Assembly (NCBI GenBank): GCA_947503835.1
Contig: CANNFM010000027.1
Coordinates: 1 to 38,352 of the forward strand
Direction of reading: 5' to 3'
Source of the DNA: an uncultured Aquimarina sp.
GTDB lineage: Bacteria; Bacteroidota; Bacteroidia; Flavobacteriales; Flavobacteriaceae
Length of the DNA stretch: 38,352 nucleotides
The position numbers and the translations under genes were made by a program. This document shows positions 16,539 to 24,857 of the stretch, piece after piece. The first letter of the stretch is position 1; each line of letters opens with the position of its first letter. A model generated the notes under the pieces. It was not told the origin of the DNA. It saw only the letters and a program-made list of their open reading frames with translations, and searched no databases.

Positions 16539-18854
16539 ATGAAAAACATATTTCTAGTTCTACTGGCTGGTTTTTTAATGTCGGGAACTGTTGCATATGC
16601 TCAAAATCAGGATACTTCTGAAAAAGCACGTGAATTGGGGCACACCAACCAAAATAAATTTAAGCAAATGTACGATGAGTTTGCTACGCCTAATATGTAC
16701 AGAACAGCTTCAGGAGCTCCGGGATCGGCATATTATCAGCAGCAGGCAGATTATAAGATGGATATAGAGCTTGATGATAAAAATAAAAAGATTACAGGTA
16801 AAGAAACCATAACGTATACTAATAATTCTCCTGATCATTTAGAGTTTCTTTGGGTGCAATTGGATCAAAATATGCGTGCCAAGGATTCTAAAACTCCGCT
16901 TATTCAAGGAAGCGGTGTAGACCTAGCAAATTCACCAAAAGGTTTCTTAACTAAATATCTTTCAGAACCGTTTGATGGCGGGTTTAATATCACTGCTGTA
17001 AAAGATGTTGCCGGGAAACCTTTGAAACATACTATCAATAGGACTATGATGAGAGTTGAGATGCCTAAGGATTTGGCACCTGGAGGTAAATTTGTGTTCT
17101 CGATTGATTGGTGGTATAATATAAATGATCACGTAAATGGTCGTGGTAGATCTGGTTATGAAGAGTTCGAAGATGGTAATAGAGCCTATGTTATTGCTCA
17201 GTTTTATCCTCGTATGGCCGTATATAATGATGTAGAAGGGTGGCAAAACCACCAATTCTGGGGGCGTGGAGAGTTTGCCTTACCGTTTGGAGATTTTGAA
17301 GTAAATATCACAGTTCCTGCTGATCATATTTTAGATGGAACAGGTGTATTGGTAAACAGGAAAGAAGTGTTTACTAAAGAGATGATGAGTCGTTATGAGA
17401 AAGCTAAAAAATCATTTGACAATCCAGTTATTGTGGTAACACAAGAAGATGCAGATAAAGCCTCTCAATCGTTCTCTAACAATAAGAAAACCTGGAAATT
17501 AAAAGCCGAGAATGTTCGTGATTTTGGATTTGCTACCTCTAGAAGGTTCATTTGGGATATGATGGCTGTTAAGATAGGAAATAGAGATGTCATGGCGGTG
17601 TCAATGTATCCTAAAGAAGGAAATCCTCTTTGGGAAGATTGGTCAACAAAAGCCGTTGCGAGTACCTTAAAATCATATAGTAGAATGACTTTTGATTACC
17701 CGTATCATAAAGCTATTTCTGTACACGCAAAAAATCAAGGAATGGAATATCCTATGATTTGCTGGAATTATGGTAGACCAGAGCCAGATGGATCATATTC
17801 AGATAGAGTTAAATATGGTATGATGAGCGTTATCATTCACGAAGTGGGACACAACTTTTTTCCAATGATCGTGAATAGTGACGAGCGCCAATGGACATGG
17901 ATGGATGAAGGCCTTAATACTTTTGTTCAGTATGTAGCCGAGCAGGATTTTGGGGAATGGTACCCAGCAGCACTTGGTAAAGATAAAAAATACCCATCTC
18001 GTCGTGGACCCGCAGAAAAAATAGTACCCTATATGAGCGGGAACCAAAATCGCCTGTCTCCTATAATGACACAGTCTAATAATATTCATCAGTTTGGACC
18101 CAATGCGTATGCAAAACCTGCAACCGGTTTAAATATTCTTAGAGAAACCATAATGGGAAGAGACCTTTTTGATTACTCATTTAGAACCTATTCGCAAAGA
18201 TGGATGTTTAAACACCCAACACCAGAAGATTTCTTTAGAACAATGGAAGACGCTTCAGCCGTAGATTTAGATTGGTTCTGGAGAGGTTGGTTTTATACCA
18301 CTGATTATACAGATATTGGTGTTAGTAATGTGAAGAAATTCGTGGTTTCAAAAATCCCTACGCTAGAATCACAACGTTTTGCTGCCAATGATAGAAGATT
18401 AAGGTTTGCAAATCCTGCAGATTTAGTGGTCATGGTAGAAGAGGGAAGTGATGATTATACAAGGATTAAAGGAAACGATGGGATCATTGAAGATCCAACG
18501 ACATTAAAAGAATACTTATTGGATAACTTTTCTGCCGATGAGCGTGCACGACTAAAAAATCCTAAGTTCTTTTATGAAATCACATTTGAAAAGCCTGGAG
18601 GGCTAGTAATGCCTTTAATAGTACAATACACATATGAGGATGGTACTTCTGAAACAATTACGTATCCAGCCGAAATCTGGCGTAAAAATGATAGTACTGT
18701 AAAGAAAGCTATGGCTTCAGAAAAAGCAATTTCAAAAATAGTGGTAGACCCTAACCAGGAAACAGCAGATATTGATACATCAAATAATAGTTGGCCGAAA
18801 CGAAAAAAACTTGGAAAGTTTAAAGAATTCAAGGATAAAGTTAAAGGTCAATAG
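16539..18854 (+). CDS. Secreted M1 family metallopeptidase
   Basis: 771 residues with a signal peptide (1-21, ending AYAQ). The zinc site is complete: IIHEVGHNFF gives H434, E435 and H438, and WMDEGLNTF gives E457, i.e. HExxH-x18-E. The exopeptidase substrate motif appears as NQGMEYPMICW instead of the usual GxMEN, a variant of this Bacteroidota subgroup. The N-terminal ~400 residues are the usual beta-rich domain. It is longer than the catalytic core, with a ~190-residue C-terminal part. It should trim N-terminal residues from peptides outside the cytoplasm. A strong terminator follows. Confidence 0.92.
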   Translation: MKNIFLVLLAGFLMSGTVAYAQNQDTSEKARELGHTNQNKFKQMYDEFATPNMYRTASGAPGSAYYQQQADYKMDIELDDKNKKITGKETITYTNNSPDHLEFLWVQLDQNMRAKDSKTPLIQGSGVDLANSPKGFLTKYLSEPFDGGFNITAVKDVAGKPLKHTINRTMMRVEMPKDLAPGGKFVFSIDWWYNINDHVNGRGRSGYEEFEDGNRAYVIAQFYPRMAVYNDVEGWQNHQFWGRGEFALPFGDFEVNITVPADHILDGTGVLVNRKEVFTKEMMSRYEKAKKSFDNPVIVVTQEDADKASQSFSNNKKTWKLKAENVRDFGFATSRRFIWDMMAVKIGNRDVMAVSMYPKEGNPLWEDWSTKAVASTLKSYSRMTFDYPYHKAISVHAKNQGMEYPMICWNYGRPEPDGSYSDRVKYGMMSVIIHEVGHNFFPMIVNSDERQWTWMDEGLNTFVQYVAEQDFGEWYPAALGKDKKYPSRRGPAEKIVPYMSGNQNRLSPIMTQSNNIHQFGPNAYAKPATGLNILRETIMGRDLFDYSFRTYSQRWMFKHPTPEDFFRTMEDASAVDLDWFWRGWFYTTDYTDIGVSNVKKFVVSKIPTLESQRFAANDRRLRFANPADLVVMVEEGSDDYTRIKGNDGIIEDPTTLKEYLLDNFSADERARLKNPKFFYEITFEKPGGLVMPLIVQYTYEDGTSETITYPAEIWRKNDSTVKKAMASEKAISKIVVDPNQETADIDTSNNSWPKRKKLGKFKEFKDKVKGQ

Positions 18855-18878
18855 TTAAATATTAAAGTTTTTATAAAT

Positions 18879-18916
18879 AAAGCCATCCTGATTGCATTAG
18901 GATGGCTTTTGTTTTA
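18879..18916 (+). terminator. Terminator of the M1 peptidase unit
   Basis: AAAGCCATCCT (18879-18889) pairs with AGGATGGCTTT (18899-18909) around a 9-base loop and is followed by TTTGTTTT-type sequence. This is a strong intrinsic terminator. Confidence 0.9.
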
Positions 18917-18935
18917 ACGATATTCTATATATTTG
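18909..18935 (+). promoter_or_regulatory. Promoter of tatA, overlapping the preceding terminator T-tract
   Basis: TATATTTG (18928-18935) is an exact -7 box 7 bases before the ATG. TTG at 18909-18911 lies 16 bases upstream of it, slightly close. The leader would be nearly absent. Confidence 0.5.
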
Positions 18936-18942
18936 CACTATT

Positions 18943-19236
18943 ATGAGTACACTGCCTTTATTTATTAGCGGAACAGAGATCACTTTCATCGTTTTTATAC
19001 TGGTGATGGTTTTTGGGGCGGATAAAATCCCTGAGATTGCTCGTGGCTTAGGTAAAGGTATGCGAATTGTTAAAGATGCGACTAATGATATCAAAACTGA
19101 AATCACTAAAAGCGCAGAAAAGCATGGTATAGATACAGAGATACCGACTTCTATTACTTCAGATATTAAAAAAGAAATTGATCAAGTCAAAGAAGATATT
19201 AACGACATTACCGGCCCGGTAAAACGAAATCTGTAA
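18943..19236 (+). CDS. tatA: Sec-independent protein translocase subunit TatA/E
   Basis: 97 residues. A single N-terminal membrane helix (TEITFIVFILVMVFG, 11-25) is followed by the hallmark hinge and amphipathic helix FGADKIPEIARGLGKGMRIVK (24-44), then a charged tail. TatA multimers form the pore that passes folded proteins carrying twin-arginine signals across the inner membrane. It is a single gene here; tatC is not adjacent. The longer tail resembles TatB a little, but the FG-x-x-K-x-P-E hinge and RGLGKG favour TatA/E. Confidence 0.9.
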   Translation: MSTLPLFISGTEITFIVFILVMVFGADKIPEIARGLGKGMRIVKDATNDIKTEITKSAEKHGIDTEIPTSITSDIKKEIDQVKEDINDITGPVKRNL

Positions 19237-19569
19237 AACCTCCTTTTTTTTAATAATATTCAATTTTATCGTACTAATTTGTAGTATTCGTTAAAAAAGA
19301 TGTCTTTTTTTATGATTACCACAAGTATTCTTTCTTTTCTATTAAATCTCAATGTTTATTAGGGTTTCGGGGAAATTTCAACCTAAAATTCAATACTGTG
19401 CAAGCATAGTATTTTGATTTTTTTTGACAGTATCTTAATAAATAGGCTTAATATTTAACGAATATTTAATATATTAGCCGTGAAATTCACTAAATGATAA
19501 TTATTCTACGTCCCAGGAATTTTTCATTTAATAGGTTTTTATACACAAACTCGTAAATCTTATTTTAAA
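19237..19569. other. Intergenic region before the subtilase gene
   Basis: About 330 A+T-rich bases. A T-run (about 19244-19252) could end tatA transcription but has no hairpin. There is no ORF, RNA or exact -7 box I can support. Confidence 0.4.
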
Positions 19570-21039
19570 ATGAAAAAAATTGTACTTTTCGCTTTCGGGC
19601 TTTTTCTTGTATTCTCTTGCTCAAAAGATGATCCAAATGAAACTATTGATCTAAACTCAGATTTTTCTGAATCACAAAAATTACTATCCAAAAAAGAAAT
19701 TAACAATTATATCGAAAGCCAATTAAGGGAGCATGGAGATGTTGCCTGGGAAAAAGCTTCAAATATAATGTTGTATAGTGCGGTGATGCACGGCGGCGGG
19801 ATTTTAAGTATTGGTTTTGGTAATGAAGGAGAAAGCTTCTCGATACAAAAATCATCTAGACTAATAGATGCAAAAAGAAATATATTAGATATCGTTACCT
19901 CTTCTGAAGATATATCAAAGTCAGATGGAGTTGTTTATGATTACGATGTGCTTAATGTAATGGATGTTCAAATTACGGATATAGAAACCATAAAAGCACT
20001 GAAATCAGCTGACCAAATTCGTTACCTGGATCCTATTGGATACGAATCTTTTTTATTTAATGACAATGAGATACAACCCAAATCTTTTGGTTGTGATAGA
20101 GATGGCATAAGTATTAACAGTCAAGATTATCGGGTGATATCGCCTAATGCCTGGTTACCTTGGAACTTTGATATTCATAAAGTACCCCAAGCCTGGAATT
20201 ACAGTACTGGGATGGGAATCACTGTAGGCTTAATTGATACAGGGATATCTTCTAGTCAAAATCTATTAGGTAGTGATTTTAATGATGGATTTTCTACAGG
20301 AAGAACTGTAGAGAGATTTGGTACATTTGATGGCTCTAATAGCGATCAATGTGGTCATGGTACATCTATGGCATCAGCAATAGGTTCACCTCGTAATGAC
20401 GATGGGATGCCTGTGGGGGTAGCCTATAACTCTAGCCTTGTGGCATACAGAGGGACCGGTGATGTATTATTAGAAAGCTCTAAAGAACGTAGAGGAGTAA
20501 GTAATGCACTAAGACAATTGGGAGATAGAGGTGATGTACGTATCATTTCAATGTCAATTGGGTATTTATGGTCCATTGGTAGTATAAAAGATGCTGTACG
20601 ATATGCTCATAGCAGAGGGAAATTAATTATTGCTGCCGGAGGAACATCAACAGGTTTTACCAATTGGTATCCTGTTATTTTTCCTGCAAGCATGTCTGAA
20701 ACGGTAGCGGTTACAGGGATCAAAGACAATGGGTATAATCGTTGTAATAACTGTCATAGTGGTAGACAAATTGATTTTACCATTGTAATGCAAAGAGCAT
20801 CCAATAATAATAGAACAGTTCCTGTAATAGGATTTAATACTAATGATAGAAATGTAGTGGGAGGATCATCTGTGGCTACAGCAACTACCGCCGGAATTGC
20901 AGCACTAGTATGGGCGCGTAACCCTAATATGAATAGAGATCAAGTGTTGGATAAATTAAAAAGAGCAGGAGAATTCTATCCTAATCGAAATAGGAAATTT
21001 GGCTATGGTAATATTGATGCGCTAAAAGCGGTACAATAA
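19570..21039 (+). CDS. Subtilisin-like (S8) serine peptidase lipoprotein
   Basis: 489 residues. A lipoprotein signal ends in LVFSC with Cys17 as lipidation site. Residues ~30-165 look like a propeptide region, and the catalytic domain starts near 200. The triad is D223 (VGLIDTGI), H263 (CGHGTSMAS) and S434 (GGSSVATATTAG). Where the oxyanion asparagine normally sits (AAGN) the sequence reads IIAAGGTS, so the Asn is Gly358, and the usual proline after the serine is also missing. It may be a weakened or specialised enzyme; a curated alignment would settle this. It is probably anchored outside the inner membrane or at the surface. A bidirectional terminator separates it from the convergent gene. 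Confidence 0.88.
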   Translation: MKKIVLFAFGLFLVFSCSKDDPNETIDLNSDFSESQKLLSKKEINNYIESQLREHGDVAWEKASNIMLYSAVMHGGGILSIGFGNEGESFSIQKSSRLIDAKRNILDIVTSSEDISKSDGVVYDYDVLNVMDVQITDIETIKALKSADQIRYLDPIGYESFLFNDNEIQPKSFGCDRDGISINSQDYRVISPNAWLPWNFDIHKVPQAWNYSTGMGITVGLIDTGISSSQNLLGSDFNDGFSTGRTVERFGTFDGSNSDQCGHGTSMASAIGSPRNDDGMPVGVAYNSSLVAYRGTGDVLLESSKERRGVSNALRQLGDRGDVRIISMSIGYLWSIGSIKDAVRYAHSRGKLIIAAGGTSTGFTNWYPVIFPASMSETVAVTGIKDNGYNRCNNCHSGRQIDFTIVMQRASNNNRTVPVIGFNTNDRNVVGGSSVATATTAGIAALVWARNPNMNRDQVLDKLKRAGEFYPNRNRKFGYGNIDALKAVQ

Positions 21040-21064
21040 GTCTTATTAATAATTGAAATACATG

Positions 21065-21093
21065 AAAAGGGAACTTCTAAGGTTCCCTTTTTT
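21065..21093. terminator. Bidirectional terminator between subtilase and O-methyltransferase genes
   Basis: AAAAGGGAAC (21065-21074) pairs with GTTCCCTTTT (21082-21091), 10 bp with a 7-base loop. A-run and T-run flank it, so it can serve both convergent genes. Confidence 0.9.
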
Positions 21094-21096
21094 ATT

Positions 21097-21738
21097 TTAT
21101 AGAACTCTGCTAATGGTTAACCCATCCCGTATGGGTAACAAGACTGTTTCTATTCTTTTATCCTCGATCAAAAGCTTATTATATTCTAGAAGTGCTTTTG
21201 TAGACAAATCTTCTTCGTCAACTGACTCAATAACTTTTCCACTCCATAATACATTGTCGGTAAGAATTACTCCTCCGGGATTCAACTTATTAATGATTAA
21301 TTCGAAATATTTTGGATAATTTGGTTTATCTGCATCGATAAACACTAAATCAAATTGTAAATCTAGATTAGGTATAATTTTGGTAGCATCACCAATATGT
21401 TGATGGATTTGTTTTCCGTATAAAGAAAGATCAAAATATTTTCTCTGAAAAGTCTCTAATTCCTCATTAATATCTATGGTGTGTAATGCTCCTTCTTTAT
21501 GGATTCCTTCGCATAAGCACAGTGCAGAATAGCCAGTGTATGTTCCGATTTCTAGAATGTTTTTTGGATGAATAAGCTTAGATAACATGCTTAAAACACG
21601 ACCTTGATAAGGGCCGCTTAGCATACGCGGCTGTAATATTTTTTGGTAGGTTTCTCTGGTAAGTTGTTGTAGTAATTCTGGTTCTTTTTCAGTGTGTTTA
21701 ATCACGTAATTATCTAGTGCTTCAGGTATAAAATGCAT
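21097..21738 (-). CDS. O-methyltransferase (class I SAM, COMT-like family 3)
   Basis: 213 residues from the ATG at 21738 (MHFIPEALDNYV). A TTG 18 bases upstream would extend the frame, but it forms the end of an exact -7 box, so the ATG is the better start. Motif I is NILEIGTYTGYSALCL; the metal and substrate acidic motif is VFIDADKPNYPKYF; GGVILTDNVLWSG follows. This is the CCoAOMT/COMT-like family of small Mg-dependent O-methyltransferases acting on catechol-type hydroxyls; the bacterial substrate is unknown. GPYQGRVLSMLSKL is typical of the family. It is a single-gene unit. Confidence 0.88.
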   Translation of the reverse strand: MHFIPEALDNYVIKHTEKEPELLQQLTRETYQKILQPRMLSGPYQGRVLSMLSKLIHPKNILEIGTYTGYSALCLCEGIHKEGALHTIDINEELETFQRKYFDLSLYGKQIHQHIGDATKIIPNLDLQFDLVFIDADKPNYPKYFELIINKLNPGGVILTDNVLWSGKVIESVDEEDLSTKALLEYNKLLIEDKRIETVLLPIRDGLTISRVL

Positions 21739-21753
21739 GATAGTTATTTTCTG

Positions 21754-21761
21754 CAAAAGTA
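21754..21761 (-). promoter_or_regulatory. -7 box of the O-methyltransferase gene
   Basis: TACTTTTG on the minus strand is an exact TAnnTTTG match, 15 bases before the ATG at 21738. It decides the start codon, since the in-frame TTG is part of the box. Confidence 0.6.
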
Positions 21762-22299
21762 AAGTTTTTGAGTACCCTTTCTAAAACTTACAAGCTTTTT
21801 ATTCTAATAGTCGTTTCATAAATCAAGAACAGATCAGAATATTATTTATAACACAAATTATTGATTACCATTGATTTATGTTTAATAAAGAGTGTTTTGT
21901 GAAAATACCTTTAAATTCTGGGTAACAGTAAGTATGAAAAGAGAACAGGTTACTAGAAAAATTAAATTTAAAACAAATATGGCAATCTTTAAATTCTATT
22001 TTATTTGCCCTCTCTTTGTATAAGCAAAACATATGAAGAAGCCGTCAGAATAAAGATCCCTTGAATTTAGGATCATAATATAAGTTCCAAAAAAATATTA
22101 ACTAACCGATATAACATAAAGAAAATTCAATTTAGAAGTTGTCTTAGAAGTTCTAGAAGACGGATCTTTTCTTAAAAAACATAGTCCAACGCTTTTATAT
22201 TACTAACCTGAACTTAATTTCATACAAAATTGTTTTAAAAAAAGGGATAATCATCCATTTTTCAAAACAAAATTTAATAATTAATACTTAACAACAAAA
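21762..22299. other. 538-base intergenic region before the LRR gene
   Basis: A+T-rich sequence with no RNA gene, repeat or convincing ORF. The longest reading frame noticed is a 29-codon ORF at 21933, not supported by anything else. TCTCTTTG near 22011 matches the -7 box at all but one fixed position but lies far (~280 bases) upstream of the start. Confidence 0.4.
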
Positions 22300-24660
22300 A
22301 TGACAATGAAAATCTACAAACTAATTCTTTTTACTTTAATCACTTCTTTTACTGTGGTTACAAATGCACAAAACATAGCATTTCCCGATATCAACTTTAA
22401 AAATGCATTACTAAATAACATTGTTGACTCAAATTATGATGGAGAAATTAGTGTCGCCGAAGCTGAAATAGTTCGTATTTTAAATATCGATAATTCAGGA
22501 ATCACAAATTTATCAGGTATTGAATATTTTACAAGTTTGGATGGTCTTTCAGCAAAGCGTAATAATCTAGCATCAATCGATTTGTCCCAAAATATAATGC
22601 TAACTAGACTAGATGTTTCATCTAATAGATTGACTTCTATAGACTTATCTCATAACACGAAACTAATTCTTTTGGTCTTAAAGCAAAATCAAATAGGATC
22701 AATCGATTTATCGAGTAATATCGAACTTGAAGGTCTCTATCTTAGTTCTAATTTATTAAATGCTATTAATGTCACAAATAACACAGAGTTAACACGCTTA
22801 ATACTTGATTATAACTCTTTAACTACAATCGATGTATCTAGTAATTCAAAACTAGAGATATTATCTCTGTTGACAAATGAATTGAATTTTATTAACGTTT
22901 CCGAGAATAACCAATTAACAGAGTTACACGTTGGTGATAATAACCTCGATTGTATCAACGTACAAGCAAATATAAATTTGAAACGATTAGATCTACGACA
23001 AAACAATTTTGTAACGTTGACTATAGATAATCCAACAATTGAACTGTTAGATTTTAGGGCGAATCAAAATCTCCAATCAGCCTTTCTAGAAGGACCACAA
23101 TTTCAAACAGACCCTTATTTCGGATTATCCTTTTATAATTGCACTCAATTACAAAATATCTGTGTAAATGAACAGTACGTGCAATTAGTAGAAAATCTTT
23201 TAACACAACCGAACTATACTACTGCTGTTGTAAGTTCTAATTGTGATGTCACTCCTCCTTGCGACCTAATTACACCTTGTACTGATTTAGTAGCGATCCC
23301 GGATCCTAATTTTGAGCAAGCACTCCTGGATCTAAACATCGATACCGATGGAGTATTAAATGGTACTTTATGTAGAGCAGATGCTCTGGCTACATCTTCT
23401 TTATTTATTGCTGATAAAGATATTAATGATCTTACTGGTATTGAAGCTTTTATAAATATTACTTGGCTTAGTGTTGGTCAAAACAATCTTACCACACTTG
23501 ACCTTAGTGCAAATACTGCATTAATAAATATTTCAGCTAATAATAATCAATTATCTACAATAGATGTAAGTCAAAGCAATCAATTAAAAAATTTAAATAT
23601 TAGAAATAATCAATTACCAACATTAGATGTGAGTCAAAATATAGCTCTAGAATATCTGTATTGTCCAAATAATAATTTATCAAACCTAAATACGACTCCA
23701 AATACAAATTTATTGATTTTAAGTTGTTACAGAAATCAAATATCAAATTTAGATTTGAGTACAAATACGGCTTTAATCCGTTTGTTTTGTTCTGAAAACC
23801 AATTAGTAAACTTAAATTTGAGTTCTAACGTTGCTCTAGATATGTTATCTTGTCAAATCAATGGATTAGTAAGTCTTGATCTTAGTAATAATACAGTTCT
23901 AAATAGGGTACAATGCTTTGACAATAACCTAACTTATCTAAATCTAAAGAATAACAATAATACTAATCTTACTATAGCCAAGGTTTATAACAATCCTAAT
24001 CTAACTTGTATTATGGTTGATAATGTTGCTTACGCCAACTCTCAACTTGGACCTATTCTTGGTGGAGCTTGGACAAAAGATGCAACCGCATCCTTTAACA
24101 CCTTTTGCCCAGAGACTATAGTACCAGGACCTATTGTCCCACTTTTTTGTAACATTTACAAAAATAATTTTACCATGCAATGGGGTGCTATACAAGATGT
24201 ACAGGGATATCAGGTAGAAGTAACATCAAGCCTGCAAAGAGGTGTGATTACTTACAATTTGCCTGCAAATCAAAACAATCTTACTATCCAACGAATGGGC
24301 CATATGAGCTGGAGAGTACGACCTGTGATTAATGGACAGGGCATATGGTCTGAATGGAAATTCAAATGCAAAGGCTTGATTTTAATAGATGATATCTTTT
24401 TAACAAAACAAGGGATCAATGAAAAAACCACTTCAAATGTAAGTCTGTATCCCAATCCGGTAAAAAAAGGGGATAGGTTGTATATAAATGAAGTAAATAA
24501 AATACAGAGTCTTGTTGTTTATACTATTGATGGACAGATTGTTTACTCTACGAAGGGGAGTAGTAATGAAATCAATACTGCTAATTTTGGCACTGGGATT
24601 TATCTGATTAAAATACAAACTGATGAACAGGTTAGTACTCAAAAATTCATAGTAAACTAA
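22300..24660 (+). CDS. T9SS-exported leucine-rich-repeat protein
   Basis: 786 residues with a signal peptide (1-24, ending TNAQ; M3 is an alternative start). Residues 43-54 (DSNYDGEISVAE) are a textbook EF-hand calcium loop capping a first block of ~21-residue LRRs (about 60-260; units like LTSIDLSHNTKL). After a Cys-rich linker (~315-330), a related cap (IPDPNFEQALLDLNIDTDG, 333-351) precedes a second LRR block (~370-560). A fibronectin-III-like domain (~615-690, GYQVEVTSS... WSEWKFKC) follows. Residues ~712-786 are a type A type IX sorting domain (SLYPNPVKKGD ... VYTIDGQIVY ... GIYLIKI ... QKFIVN). The protein is thus exported through the T9SS and attached or released at the surface; binding or adhesion is inferred. 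Confidence 0.9.
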   Translation: MTMKIYKLILFTLITSFTVVTNAQNIAFPDINFKNALLNNIVDSNYDGEISVAEAEIVRILNIDNSGITNLSGIEYFTSLDGLSAKRNNLASIDLSQNIMLTRLDVSSNRLTSIDLSHNTKLILLVLKQNQIGSIDLSSNIELEGLYLSSNLLNAINVTNNTELTRLILDYNSLTTIDVSSNSKLEILSLLTNELNFINVSENNQLTELHVGDNNLDCINVQANINLKRLDLRQNNFVTLTIDNPTIELLDFRANQNLQSAFLEGPQFQTDPYFGLSFYNCTQLQNICVNEQYVQLVENLLTQPNYTTAVVSSNCDVTPPCDLITPCTDLVAIPDPNFEQALLDLNIDTDGVLNGTLCRADALATSSLFIADKDINDLTGIEAFINITWLSVGQNNLTTLDLSANTALINISANNNQLSTIDVSQSNQLKNLNIRNNQLPTLDVSQNIALEYLYCPNNNLSNLNTTPNTNLLILSCYRNQISNLDLSTNTALIRLFCSENQLVNLNLSSNVALDMLSCQINGLVSLDLSNNTVLNRVQCFDNNLTYLNLKNNNNTNLTIAKVYNNPNLTCIMVDNVAYANSQLGPILGGAWTKDATASFNTFCPETIVPGPIVPLFCNIYKNNFTMQWGAIQDVQGYQVEVTSSLQRGVITYNLPANQNNLTIQRMGHMSWRVRPVINGQGIWSEWKFKCKGLILIDDIFLTKQGINEKTTSNVSLYPNPVKKGDRLYINEVNKIQSLVVYTIDGQIVYSTKGSSNEINTANFGTGIYLIKIQTDEQVSTQKFIVN

Positions 24661-24718
24661 TGTATCTTGAGATATAGTGGTATCTGAAATTTTGGATATA
24701 CTAGAATAAAAAGATCAT

Positions 24719-24756
24719 AAAAACAGCTACGTTATATGAACGTAGCTGTTTTTTTT
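24719..24756 (+). terminator. Terminator of the LRR gene
   Basis: AAACAGCTACGTT (24721-24733) pairs perfectly with AACGTAGCTGTTT (24739-24751) around ATATG, followed by a T-run to 24756. Confidence 0.93.
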
Positions 24757-24833
24757 GCAATTAATTATGGTAGGATTGTCAATGGTAAAGACTAAATTCT
24801 TTAAAATATTTAAAGAAGTACTACAGTAATCTG

Positions 24834-24841
24834 TATTTTTG
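24834..24841 (+). promoter_or_regulatory. -7 box of kynU
   Basis: TATTTTTG is an exact TAnnTTTG match 16 bases before the ATG at 24858. No TTG at the usual spacing. Confidence 0.5.
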
Positions 24842-24857
24842 AATCAAAACACCAAGA

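Noticed and set aside
19208..19222. Palindrome TTACCGGCCCGGTAA at the end of tatA as a regulatory site
   Set aside because: It lies within the tatA coding end with no T-run or promoter nearby; function cannot be supported.
21933..22022. 29-codon ORF MKREQVTRKIKFKTNMAIFK in the large gap
   Set aside because: Short, no promoter or signal peptide cleavage site, and ends abruptly; indistinguishable from chance.
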